A DNA stretch of 55,064 nucleotides from the NCBI GenBank assembly GCA_900553945.1, contig USFR01000010.1:1-55064 (forward strand), given 5' to 3'. Source of the stretch: an uncultured Clostridium sp. (GTDB lineage: Bacteria > Bacillota > Clostridia > TANB77 > CAG-508). Shown piece after piece: positions 8,679 to 15,958 of the stretch; position 1 is the first letter of the stretch, and each line of letters opens with the position of its first letter. Position numbers and translations under genes: made by a program. The notes beneath the pieces are model-generated. The model was given only the letters and a program-made list of their open reading frames with translations, had not been told where the DNA came from and did no database searches.

Positions 8679-10261
8679 CTTTTGTAGTTAAATTTGATTC
8701 TTAGACTTCCGTCTTCTTTTACGTATATATATTGAATTAATTCTGATATTATATTTCTTGTAAGCTTTGATATTTGATTTTTTTCTTTCAATTCCTTCAG
8801 AAAGTTATTTTCTTTTTTATTCTCTTTCTTTTCTTCTTTTAATTGACTGATATTTTTTTCTATCAATTCCTGCTTTAAATTGTATTTCTTTTTATATTCT
8901 GTATATTCTTCTTTTGTTATATCTTCATTTTTCCAATCTTCATATAAAATTTGCTTATAGTTTGTTATTCTTTTTATTTCATTTTCTTTTTCTAAAATTA
9001 AGCTTTCAATTTCATCAAAGTTTTTATTGTTATTAAATTTCTCTGCTTCTTTTGTTATCTCATTTATATCGATATGTTTTTTAATATACATATTAATTAA
9101 ATTTAATATTGTTTCATATATTTTTTCCGTTTTTATTGTGTGTTTTGTGCATAATTTATTCGATTTTTTTCTATATGTGCTACAAATATAATATTCATAT
9201 TTTTTTCCTGTTTTATTAGTACTGCTTTTTTTATTCATCGCCATTTGACATTCATTACATTTTATCAGTCCCGCCCATATTGATGTTATCTGCTCTTTTG
9301 GAGATGTTCTAATTTCTTTTCGATTTAGATCTTGTGCTTTTTCGAATGTTTCTTTATCAATAATTCCTTTGTGTGTTTTTTCTACTCTAATCCAATCCTC
9401 TTTAGAAACTTTTTCTACTTTGTGAATTTTATAGCTTTTAGATTTTCTTTTTCCTTGTACTGTATTCCCAATATATACTTCGTTTTTTAAAATATTTCTT
9501 ATCGTAGATGGTGTCCAATTATATTTATCATCTTGAATTCCATAGTTTTTATAATTTTGTTTTTGTTTTATTTTTTTATATCCTGTTGGATTTAATATTC
9601 CTAAATCATTCAATTTATGACATATTGATATTTTTCCAATTCCCTCATACACATACCAATTAAATATATTTTTCACTATCTCTGCTGACTCTTTGTCTAT
9701 TATTAATTTGTGTTTATCTAATCTATCTTTTATATAACCATATGGCGCAAAAGCACCTACAAATTCGCCTTTTTTCTTCTTTGTATTCAATGCTGTTCTA
9801 ATTTTAATAGATGTATCCCTACAGTATTCATCATTTATTAAATTTTTAAATGGCACAATTATCGTATTTGTACTATCAGGATTTTTAAAACTATCTATCA
9901 TATCGTTTACTGCAATAAATCTTATATTATACAAAGGAAAGATTTGTTCTATGTAATTTCCGACTTCAATATAGTTTCTTCCAAGTCTTGATAGATCCTT
10001 AACAATTACGCTATTTATTTTTTCTTTTTTTATATCAGCTAATAACATTTGAAATCCCGGTCTATTAAAATCTGTTCCTGTAAATCCATCATCCACGTAT
10101 ATTTCAAATATTTCTATATCATCTTGTTTGTCTACAAATTCTTGCAATAATTCTTTTTGGCTTGTTATACTATTGCTTTCTTTTTTATTTTTTCCAATAT
10201 CTAAATCTTCTTGTGATAATCGTATATATAACCCTGCTGTCCACATTTTTTTACAAATCAT
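8669..10261 (-). CDS. Large serine recombinase (TnpX/TndX-like)
   Basis: A 530-residue site-specific recombinase. The N-terminal resolvase domain (about 8-150) has the catalytic Ser in YIRLSQED (Ser16), and the conserved DDGFTGTDFNRPGFQ and VKDLSRLGRNYIEVGNYIE motifs with their Arg residues. The recombinase domain follows (about 170-300). A zinc ribbon then starts at CNEC (about 333), with later Cys residues in YYICSTYRKKSNKLC. A long Lys/Glu-rich coiled coil (about 400-500) ends the protein. Order and length match the large serine recombinases of clostridial mobilisable transposons. No catalytic residue is missing and the frame is intact. It would bind and recombine the att sites at the element ends. 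The start at 10261 has only a weak AGGAT ribosome site, perhaps coupling translation to the upstream micro-ORF, which ends 13 bases before it. Confidence 0.95.
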   Translation of the reverse strand: MICKKMWTAGLYIRLSQEDLDIGKNKKESNSITSQKELLQEFVDKQDDIEIFEIYVDDGFTGTDFNRPGFQMLLADIKKEKINSVIVKDLSRLGRNYIEVGNYIEQIFPLYNIRFIAVNDMIDSFKNPDSTNTIIVPFKNLINDEYCRDTSIKIRTALNTKKKKGEFVGAFAPYGYIKDRLDKHKLIIDKESAEIVKNIFNWYVYEGIGKISICHKLNDLGILNPTGYKKIKQKQNYKNYGIQDDKYNWTPSTIRNILKNEVYIGNTVQGKRKSKSYKIHKVEKVSKEDWIRVEKTHKGIIDKETFEKAQDLNRKEIRTSPKEQITSIWAGLIKCNECQMAMNKKSSTNKTGKKYEYYICSTYRKKSNKLCTKHTIKTEKIYETILNLINMYIKKHIDINEITKEAEKFNNNKNFDEIESLILEKENEIKRITNYKQILYEDWKNEDITKEEYTEYKKKYNLKQELIEKNISQLKEEKKENKKENNFLKELKEKNQISKLTRNIISELIQYIYVKEDGSLRIKFNYKSCE

Positions 10262-10274
10262 AATTTATCCTAAA

Positions 10275-10412
10275 CTATTCATGTTTTAAAATATTTAATA
10301 TACATTCTTTCAATGTTTTATTAGTGTTTGAATATTCTACTTGAACGAATGTATCTCCAATTTTAAATATTTCTTCTTCATTTGTAGTTATTTTATTTTC
10401 TAAATAATCCAT
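10275..10412 (-). CDS. TnpW-like micro-protein upstream of the recombinase
   Basis: A 45-codon frame starting MDYLENKITTNEEE and continuing IFKIGDTFVQVEYS, then NKTLKECILNILKHE. The pattern (a short lead, KIG-T-V-V beta strands, then a conserved Lys/Leu helix) resembles the small TnpW proteins encoded beside TnpX-type recombinases. A GGGGAT-like ribosome site precedes the ATG. It ends 13 bases before the recombinase start. The assignment is by recalled pattern only and needs a profile search. It is a candidate accessory or directionality factor. Confidence 0.6.
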   Translation of the reverse strand: MDYLENKITTNEEEIFKIGDTFVQVEYSNTNKTLKECILNILKHE

Positions 10413-10474
10413 ATTCCCTATCCCCTTCTTGAGTTACATTGAACAAAATCAAAAATTAATAACTTTTTTGTTCA

Positions 10475-10505
10475 TGCACGAATTTCGCTTTGCAAATTTT
10501 GTGCA
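10475..10505. repeat. Palindromic short repeat, copy B
   Basis: The arms TGCAC (10475-10479) and GTGCA (10501-10505) flank an AT-rich inner palindrome containing GCTTTGCAAATTTT. It is related to copies A and C and lies just inside the upstream end of the element. Confidence 0.6.
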
Positions 10506-10507
10506 TT

Positions 10508-10535
10508 GTTATAATGTGTTGTTTATATTGTCCAA
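10508..10535 (-). promoter_or_regulatory. Possible promoter of the micro-ORF/recombinase, overlapping the attachment site
   Basis: TTGGAC (10530-10535), 16-bp spacer, TATAAC (10508-10513), reading into the element. The -35 uses the TTGGA arm of the reconstructed attP dyad, so recombinase bound to its site could control its own promoter. Confidence 0.4.
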
Positions 10536-10551
10536 TCTCCTCCTTGATGCC
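10520..10551. other. Right attachment-site hybrid (spoVD 5' part / element end)
   Basis: On the minus strand the spoVD sequence GGCATCAAGGA meets the core GG (10539-10540), then the element arm AGATTGGACAATATAAAC. The stop codon of the truncated spoVD frame (10523) lies inside the element arm. Confidence 0.75.
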
Positions 10552-12232
10552 CTCCTTCACCTGTTGGATTATAAAGTGTTACTAACATTACTATTTGAGG
10601 ATTTTCAATAGGTGCTACTCCTATAAAGGATGTAACATATTTTCCTGTATTTACTCCATCTTCTGATGTTCCCGTTTTACCGCCTATTCTATATCCTTCT
10701 ACTTTTGCATTTTTTCCGGTTCCTTCTGAAACAACCGATTCCATCATGTTTAAAACTTTTTCTGCAGTTTCTTCAGATATTACCTGATTTTTGTATTCTG
10801 GTTCTATTTTTTCTCTTTCTTCGGTATCTGATTTTATTATCGTTTTTACTAATCTAGGTTTTACGTACTTTCCTTTATTTGCAATTGTTGAAAGCATTGT
10901 TACCATTTGAATTGGTGTAACTTCAAATCTTTGACCAAAGCTTATTGTTGCAAGTTCTACTGGCCCAACTTTTTCTTTTGCTAAAAAAATACTTCCTGCT
11001 TCTCCTGGAATATCAATTCCTGTTTTTTGTAAGAAGCCAAATTTCTCTAAATAACTATAATACGTTTCCACTCCCATTCGCTGTCCTAGTCCGATAAATA
11101 CTGGATTACATGAATTCATCAATGCTTCTCTTAGAGATTCTGGCCCATGTGGTCTATAATATCTCCAGCATTTAATTCTAACACCAGCAACTTCTATTCC
11201 TCCGGTACAGCAAAATTCTCCTGATTTATCTGTATCTGTAATTTTTTCTTCTAGTGAGGCTGATGCTGTTACTAGTTTAAATGTTGATCCTGGTTCATAT
11301 GTATCTGCAATTGCTTTATTTCTCCACATAGCTTGCAAACTGTTATTTTTTTCTTCGGCAGATAGATTATCCCATACAGATTCTAGCTCTGGATTATTTA
11401 TTTTAAATGGTTCATTCAAATTAAAATTTGGATATGTTGCCATTGCTAATATATCCCCATTTTGCGGGTTCATTATTATAATATTTCCACCATCTGTACA
11501 CTTATTGTCTATGCAAGCTTCTTCTAAATATTTTTCAACTATTTGTTCAATATTTTTATCTATAGTTAACTCTATACTATTCCCTTCAATTGCATCTGTA
11601 TATTTTTCTTCTGTATCTCCTATATTTCTTCCCTTTGCATCTGTTGTTTTACTTATACTTCCTTTTTTTCCTTTTAATATTTCATCATACTTTGCTTCAA
11701 TTCCGTTTAACCCTTGATTATCTGAACCACAAAAACCTATTATCTGTGAAGCAAGTTTGCTATATGGATAATATCTTTTTGTATCCTCATCTATGTTTAT
11801 TCCTTGATCAACATCATTTTCTATCATCCATTGTCTTATTGTATTACTTTTTTCTTTTTCTATTTTCTTACCAATTATTTCTATTGAACTATTTCTATTT
11901 ACTTTTTTCAAAATTTTTTCATAGTCTGTTTCTAAAACTTCTGATATTTTCCTGGCAACAAGTTCTTTCTTTTCTTTTGGAATATTATTTGGATTGATTG
12001 TTATCATCTCGCTACTTGCGCTCATTGCTAGAATTTCGCCATTTCTGTCAAATATTATTCCTCGTTTGGCTGATATTTCTCTATCTAAATTTTGTTGTTC
12101 TTGTGCCATTTGTTTTAATCTTTTTCCTTGAATCACCTGAATCCAAAACAATCTTATTAGCAATATAATAAATATTATTATTACTATAAATAGCATTATT
12201 CTTATTCTCTTTTTTGTATTTAAAAAACCCAT
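10523..12232 (-). CDS. spoVD: 5' part of spoVD: class B penicillin-binding protein truncated by the inserted element
   Basis: Encodes 569 residues of a SpoVD/PBP2-type D,D-transpeptidase. It has an N-terminal membrane anchor (about 12-32), a dimerisation domain containing AKRGIIFDRNG, and the transpeptidase domain with STFK (Ser near 315), SCN (about 373) and KTGT (about 519). The last true codons read GEGGHQGG; the four after them (DWTI) and the stop come from the element. The C-terminal strand and helix of the catalytic domain and the PASTA domain are therefore missing, although all catalytic motifs remain. Without excision the product is probably unstable or inactive. Joining to the fragment at 7572-7297 gives 655 residues, close to the usual SpoVD length. 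AAAGGAG precedes the ATG. It follows the ftsL-like gene in the dcw operon. SpoVD cross-links spore cortex in the family. Confidence 0.93.
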   Translation of the reverse strand: MGFLNTKKRIRIMLFIVIIIFIILLIRLFWIQVIQGKRLKQMAQEQQNLDREISAKRGIIFDRNGEILAMSASSEMITINPNNIPKEKKELVARKISEVLETDYEKILKKVNRNSSIEIIGKKIEKEKSNTIRQWMIENDVDQGINIDEDTKRYYPYSKLASQIIGFCGSDNQGLNGIEAKYDEILKGKKGSISKTTDAKGRNIGDTEEKYTDAIEGNSIELTIDKNIEQIVEKYLEEACIDNKCTDGGNIIIMNPQNGDILAMATYPNFNLNEPFKINNPELESVWDNLSAEEKNNSLQAMWRNKAIADTYEPGSTFKLVTASASLEEKITDTDKSGEFCCTGGIEVAGVRIKCWRYYRPHGPESLREALMNSCNPVFIGLGQRMGVETYYSYLEKFGFLQKTGIDIPGEAGSIFLAKEKVGPVELATISFGQRFEVTPIQMVTMLSTIANKGKYVKPRLVKTIIKSDTEEREKIEPEYKNQVISEETAEKVLNMMESVVSEGTGKNAKVEGYRIGGKTGTSEDGVNTGKYVTSFIGVAPIENPQIVMLVTLYNPTGEGGHQGGDWTI

Positions 12233-12287
12233 GATAATCTCCTTTATAAAGATTATTCATGAGTTTTTGATATTATTATTTATTTTA

Positions 12288-12809
12288 TTAAAATATACTT
12301 TTAAATTTATTTATTACCGTATTTATAAATCCATCATTTTTTTCTATAACAACTGTTTCTGTTGCTGGTTGTATGTAGTCTTTCTTAGGTAGATTTACAT
12401 ACACAGTTTGTTTATTGCTTAATTTTTGCATTCCTAACAGTTCTTTCGCTTGTTGCTCTACATTGTTGTAATTCAAGCTATTTTCAATATCTACTTTCAT
12501 TTGATCATTTTCTTTTTCAATTGCCATGTATTTTTCTTTTAGTTCTTCAGTTTTTGAAAATGATTCATCTATTTGTGAATTTCTATAGCTCATTGTTAGT
12601 ACAGCAGAAAATACTATTAACACAGCTGCTATCAATTTAAATTGATCTTTTCTTCTTATTATTGATGCTTTTGAAATATTTTTTGTTTTATTTCTATTTC
12701 GAGGTGTGACTGATTTTTTAGGATATTTTTTTGTAACTGGACTATATTCAGGTTCCAATTTTCTTGGGCTAGTTTCGTATTGATATCTATTATATCTTGG
12801 TACAGCCAA
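12288..12809 (-). CDS. ftsL: FtsL-like septum protein
   Basis: A 173-residue bitopic protein: a basic cytoplasmic tail of about 55 residues, one membrane helix (about 58-76), a coiled coil (about 80-125) ending in AKELLGMQKL, then a short extracytoplasmic tail. This plan and the place between rsmH and spoVD identify an FtsL-type partner of the divisome PBP; primary sequence in this family is poorly conserved. The start is TTG at 12809, with GGAGG 10 bases upstream. It is 17 bases from rsmH, so it is co-transcribed. Confidence 0.8.
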   Translation of the reverse strand: MAVPRYNRYQYETSPRKLEPEYSPVTKKYPKKSVTPRNRNKTKNISKASIIRRKDQFKLIAAVLIVFSAVLTMSYRNSQIDESFSKTEELKEKYMAIEKENDQMKVDIENSLNYNNVEQQAKELLGMQKLSNKQTVYVNLPKKDYIQPATETVVIEKNDGFINTVINKFKSIF

Positions 12810-12826
12810 TATCCTTACACCTCCTT

Positions 12827-13759
12827 TTATATTTTTTCGAAAATTCTTAGTTTTGCACTTTTACTTCTCGAATTATTTTCCATTTCTTCTTTGGTTGGTA
12901 ATATTGGTTTTTTAGTAATTATTTTACCTTTTTTAATTGCTCCACATGCACAATATGGTAAGCCTGGTGGACATATGCATTTTCCTTCTGCATCTATGTA
13001 TGCATTTTTCACTGCTCTATCTTCTAAGGAATGGAATGTTATTATGCATAATCTTCCGCCTGGTTTTAAGCATTCTATTGAATTTAATACTGTTTGATAT
13101 AGTGGTTTTATCTCATCATTTACTTCTATTCTAATTGCTTGAAATGTTCTTTTTGCTGGATGCGAGTCTTTACTTCTAAATTTAGCTGGTATTGATTTTT
13201 CAATAATATCTACTAGTTGCTTTGTTGTTGTTATCTTTTGTTTTTTTCTTTCTATGCAGATATTTTTTGCAATCTGTCTCGAAAAACGTTCTTCACCATA
13301 ATCATATATGATTTTAGCTAACTCTTCTTCTTTATAATTATTTACAACAATTTTTGCATCTAGTTTTTGTGTTTTATCCATTCTCATGTCTAAAACATTT
13401 TCCCCTAAATAGCTAAATCCTCTGTTTCTCTCATCTAGCTGATATGAAGAAACTCCTAAATCTAGTAAAATTCCGTCTACTTTTTCTATATTTAAGTCTT
13501 CCAATATTTCTTTTATATCATCATGATTTCCATGATAATATGTTACATTGGAATACTCTTTTAATCTTTCTTTTGCAGCTTTCAATGCCTCATCATCTCT
13601 GTCTATTCCAATTAGTTTTCCTTGGTCTGAAAGCTTTTTTATTATTTCACTACTATGTCCTGCTCCACCTAATGTACCATCTACATAGATTCCATTAGGT
13701 TTTATGTTTAATCCTTCTATACATTCATCTAGTAGTACTGATTTGTGAACAAAATTCAT
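12827..13759 (-). CDS. rsmH: 16S rRNA (cytosine-1402-N4)-methyltransferase RsmH
   Basis: A SAM-dependent enzyme that methylates N4 of C1402 in the ribosomal P site. The 310-residue protein starts HKSVLLDECIEGL, binds SAM through DGTLGGAGHS and IGIDRDDEAL, and has the family motifs LDLGVSSYQLDE, RGFSY, HPAKRTFQAIRIEVNDE and IITFHSLEDR. It has a late Cys-rich loop (CICPPGLPYCACG). An AGAGG ribosome site precedes the ATG. It is the second gene of the dcw cluster, 328 bases after mraZ, an unusually long gap. Confidence 0.97.
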   Translation of the reverse strand: MNFVHKSVLLDECIEGLNIKPNGIYVDGTLGGAGHSSEIIKKLSDQGKLIGIDRDDEALKAAKERLKEYSNVTYYHGNHDDIKEILEDLNIEKVDGILLDLGVSSYQLDERNRGFSYLGENVLDMRMDKTQKLDAKIVVNNYKEEELAKIIYDYGEERFSRQIAKNICIERKKQKITTTKQLVDIIEKSIPAKFRSKDSHPAKRTFQAIRIEVNDEIKPLYQTVLNSIECLKPGGRLCIITFHSLEDRAVKNAYIDAEGKCICPPGLPYCACGAIKKGKIITKKPILPTKEEMENNSRSKSAKLRIFEKI

Positions 13760-13787
13760 TAGAACCTCTTTTACATTTATAATTGCT

Positions 13788-14013
13788 AAAAAGTTGGTAT
13801 GAAATTTATACCAACTGTCAACTTCTAAATTAAGTATATCTTACATCTTCTGAGGATAAACCTCAGAAGATGTTTTTCTTTTGTTCTTTAAAAGATTTTT
13901 CTTTTTTACTTTACTAATTCTTTTGTAATTTTAATATCTTTTGAATCTTAATGATCTTCTGTGAACTTTAAAATTCTTTAGTATTAAATTCTTTGGCAGC
14001 TGTTTGGCTGCCA
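13788..14013 (-). promoter_or_regulatory. Structured leader between mraZ and rsmH with three hairpins
   Basis: The 328-base gap has no gene. Read on the minus strand it holds, in order, a TGGCAGC/GCTGCCA hairpin (13994-14000 with 14007-14013) and a perfect 13-bp hairpin (13843-13855 with 13861-13873). Last comes an 8-bp hairpin (13793-13800 with 13808-13815) followed by TTTTT, right upstream of the rsmH ribosome site. The last one looks like a terminator, so this may be an attenuator. The 13-bp hairpin is followed by a T-rich stretch only on the plus strand. Confidence 0.5.
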
Positions 14014-14087
14014 TCTTATCTTTGGTACTTTAATATCTTTTGTATTTAATTAATTTATCTTTTGTTTTTTATATAAACTTTTGCAAG

Positions 14088-14516
14088 TTATATACCTAGC
14101 ATTGTCATATTTTCTGCTATATCTTCTACTGAAATATTTTCATCATTGTAAAAATTCCATTTTTCTTTATCCCAAATTTCAATTCTTGTTCCAACTCCAA
14201 TTATTACAACTTCCTTTTGTAAGTTAGCTGATTCTCTCAAATTGATTGGAATTAAAAATCTGCCTTGTTTATCGATTTCACATTCTGTTGCTCCTGATAA
14301 GAAAAATCTTGTGAACTCTCTTGAATTTCTATTTGATAGTGGAAGTGACTTTAATTTTTCTTCGAAATTGGCCCACTCTATTAATGAGAATGCAAATAAG
14401 CAACCATCTAGTCCCTTAGTCACCACAAACTTATCTCCTATTGTTTCTCTAAGTTTAGCTGGCATAATTAGTCTTCCTTTGGCATCTATTGAATGCTCAA
14501 ATTCACCAATTAACAT
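14088..14516 (-). CDS. mraZ: Transcriptional regulator MraZ
   Basis: A 142-residue AbrB-fold DNA-binding protein with the usual duplicated MraZ domain: FEHSIDAKGRLIMPAKLR in the first half and CEIDKQGRFLIPINLR in the second. The frame is open to 14555, but the ATG at 14516, with AAAGGA 8 bases upstream, gives MLIGEFEHSID, the conserved start, and the family length. MraZ forms a ring that binds tandem repeats in its own promoter and represses the dcw cluster; such repeats lie just upstream here. Confidence 0.97.
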   Translation of the reverse strand: MLIGEFEHSIDAKGRLIMPAKLRETIGDKFVVTKGLDGCLFAFSLIEWANFEEKLKSLPLSNRNSREFTRFFLSGATECEIDKQGRFLIPINLRESANLQKEVVIIGVGTRIEIWDKEKWNFYNDENISVEDIAENMTMLGI

Positions 14517-14539
14517 GCTCCACATCCTTTCTGGTGGTT

Positions 14540-14565
14540 CACCACTTTCTACCACTTCTCCCCAC
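14540..14565 (-). promoter_or_regulatory. MraZ operator: three 10-bp-spaced GTGG boxes
   Basis: On the minus strand GTGGGG (14560-14565), GTGGTA (14550-14555) and GTGGTG (14540-14545) recur with an exact 10-bp period between the promoter and the mraZ start. This is the tandem-box form known for MraZ targets in other bacteria. Confidence 0.8.
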
Positions 14566-14575
14566 CTTCGAATAA

Positions 14576-14604
14576 ATTTTAATATATAAAAATATTAAAT
14601 GCAA
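14576..14604 (-). promoter_or_regulatory. Promoter of mraZ and the dcw cluster
   Basis: TTGCAT (14599-14604), 17-bp spacer, TAAAAT (14576-14581). The MraZ boxes start about 10 bases downstream of the -10. Confidence 0.7.
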
Positions 14605-14705
14605 GTATTTTTTACATAAATTTAATTTTTTAACACAATTGTAATATGAATTTTATTTGTGTAATATACTTTTTATTTAATTATATAATTTATTATTACT
14701 TTTTC

Positions 14706-14734
14706 TTGATTTTTTAAGGTTATATATTTATAAT
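14706..14734 (+). promoter_or_regulatory. Promoter of the secreted metallo-beta-lactamase-fold gene
   Basis: TTGATT (14706-14711), 17-bp spacer, TATAAT (14729-14734). It diverges from the mraZ promoter. Confidence 0.75.
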
Positions 14735-14761
14735 AATATTGCAATTACATAGGAGGTTTAT

Positions 14762-15793
14762 ATGGGAAATGCTACAAAAAAGAAAAAGCACTCTCAAATA
14801 AAAAGTTTTTTAATAACATTATTCTTTGGAATTGTTTTGATTATTGGTGCAATTATTAGTAACCAATTTCCAGATCAGGTTAATAACTTGATTGAAGAAA
14901 ATCTTAACATTTCAGCTAATACTAATAATACAATCTCCGTTAATACAGTAGGAAACACAGTTGTATCTGCTGATTCAAAATTGCAAATCTACTATTTTGA
15001 TGTTGGACAAGCTGACTCAGAATTAGTTATTGCTGATGGTCAAGTAATGCTTATTGATGCTGGCAATAATGAAGATGGTCCGCTTCTAGTTAATTATATT
15101 AAAGGTCTTGGCATTCAAAAAATAGATTATTTAGTTGGAACTCACCCTCATGAAGATCATATTGGTGGTTTAGATGACATTATTAACAATTTTGATATTG
15201 GTAAAATTTATATGCCTGATGTAACTACTACTACAGCTACTTTTCAATCTGTTTTAGAAGCAATATCTGCCAAAGGTCTTTCTATCACTCGTTGTGAAAT
15301 TGGAAATACTTTTGGATTAGGTGATGGTATTTGCACTATAATGTCAGTTGAAAATGAACAACAATCTAATTTAAATCTAAATTCAATTGTTATTCACTTA
15401 GCTTATGGAGAAAAAACTTTCTTATTTATGGGAGATGCTGAAAAAGAAATTGAAGAAAAAATATCTTGGCCTAAAGTTGATGTATTAAAAGTAGCACATC
15501 ATGGTTCAGATACAAGTTCTACTGAAAAATTCTTAAATGCTGTAAAACCTGAAGTAGCTGTTATTTCTGTTGGAACTAATAATACTTATTCTCATCCAGC
15601 AAAAAGCACTTTAGATGCTCTTTCAAAAATTGGAGCTAAAGTTTACAGAACTGATAAAGATGGAACTATATTATTGACTAGTGATGGTAAAACTTATAAT
15701 ATTCAAACTTTTTCTACAGCTTTAGATGGTAACCCTTCTACAGCAAATAAAACAAATACTGATAGTCAAGAAAATACAACAAACGAAAATTAA
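14762..15793 (+). CDS. Membrane-anchored metallo-beta-lactamase-fold hydrolase (ComEC C-domain-like)
   Basis: A 343-residue protein: a basic start, one membrane helix (about 15-35), a low-complexity Asn/Thr linker, then an MBL domain (about 75-320) with an Asn/Thr-rich tail. The domain shows FDVGQADSELV, the zinc motif GTHPHEDHIGG, FMGDAEKE and KVAHHGSDTSS, all typical of the ComEC/Rec2 hydrolase branch. It lacks the ComEC competence channel, so it is a stand-alone extracytoplasmic hydrolase. Substrate is unknown; relatives act on DNA or cell-wall-linked nucleotides. AGGAGG precedes the ATG. It stands alone with its own promoter and terminator. Confidence 0.88.
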   Translation: MGNATKKKKHSQIKSFLITLFFGIVLIIGAIISNQFPDQVNNLIEENLNISANTNNTISVNTVGNTVVSADSKLQIYYFDVGQADSELVIADGQVMLIDAGNNEDGPLLVNYIKGLGIQKIDYLVGTHPHEDHIGGLDDIINNFDIGKIYMPDVTTTTATFQSVLEAISAKGLSITRCEIGNTFGLGDGICTIMSVENEQQSNLNLNSIVIHLAYGEKTFLFMGDAEKEIEEKISWPKVDVLKVAHHGSDTSSTEKFLNAVKPEVAVISVGTNNTYSHPAKSTLDALSKIGAKVYRTDKDGTILLTSDGKTYNIQTFSTALDGNPSTANKTNTDSQENTTNEN

Positions 15794-15801
15794 AATTAAA
15801 A

Positions 15802-15831
15802 GAATCTAGAGTTATCTAGTTTCTTTTTTTT
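15802..15831 (+). terminator. Terminator of the secreted hydrolase gene
   Basis: A 9-bp stem with one mismatch (15802-15810 with 15815-15823), loop GTTA, then seven or more T. Confidence 0.75.
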
Positions 15832-15870
15832 ATAACAGTTCTCTTATCATTCTATTATATAAAAATAATA

Positions 15871-15904
15871 GTGCACAAAAATTTACAAAGCAAATTTTGC
15901 GTAC
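15871..15904. repeat. Palindromic short repeat, copy C
   Basis: GTGCACAAAAATTTAC... with the mirrored right arm AAATTTTGCGTAC. It is the best-preserved copy of the family and lies between two convergent terminators. Confidence 0.6.
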
Positions 15905-15905
15905 G

Positions 15906-15949
15906 AAAAAAACGCGGACTATTTATAACAAGTCTTATAAATAGTCCGC
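15906..15949 (-). terminator. Strong terminator of nfo
   Basis: A perfect 15-bp stem (15914-15928 with 15935-15949) followed on the minus strand by seven T. Confidence 0.9.
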
Positions 15950-15958
15950 TTTTGTTCT

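Larger units (their letters stand above)
7573..10540 (-). mobile_element. Serine-recombinase element (about 2.97 kb) inserted within spoVD
   Basis: The element lies between codons for HQGG and GVAAPVAG of spoVD. In transcription order it carries a TnpW-like micro-ORF, a large serine recombinase, a small membrane protein and a YrdC-family protein, all in the same direction as spoVD, and it ends in a terminator. The flanks share CAAG, then AGG; crossover at the GG dinucleotide (10540-10539 and 7572-7571) is the best fit. Joining the outer flanks restores 564 + 91 codons without frame change. Joining the element ends gives arms TCCAA and TTGGA placed symmetrically around that same GG, the form of an attP for serine integrases. 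Boundaries follow from that reconstruction; a shift of one or two bases is possible. Confidence 0.9.

Noticed and set aside
10523..10540. The early stop of spoVD as a sequencing error or simple nonsense mutation
   Set aside because: The missing end exists in frame 2968 bases away, with a recombinase and att-like ends between; one base change cannot explain that.
7573..10540. The element as a prophage or a Tn4451-type resistance transposon
   Set aside because: No structural, replication, mobilisation or resistance gene is present; only the recombinase, the micro-ORF and two cargo genes.
13843..13873. The perfect 13-bp hairpin as terminator of mraZ
   Set aside because: On the mraZ strand it is followed by AAGATATAC rather than a T run; only the plus-strand side is T-rich.
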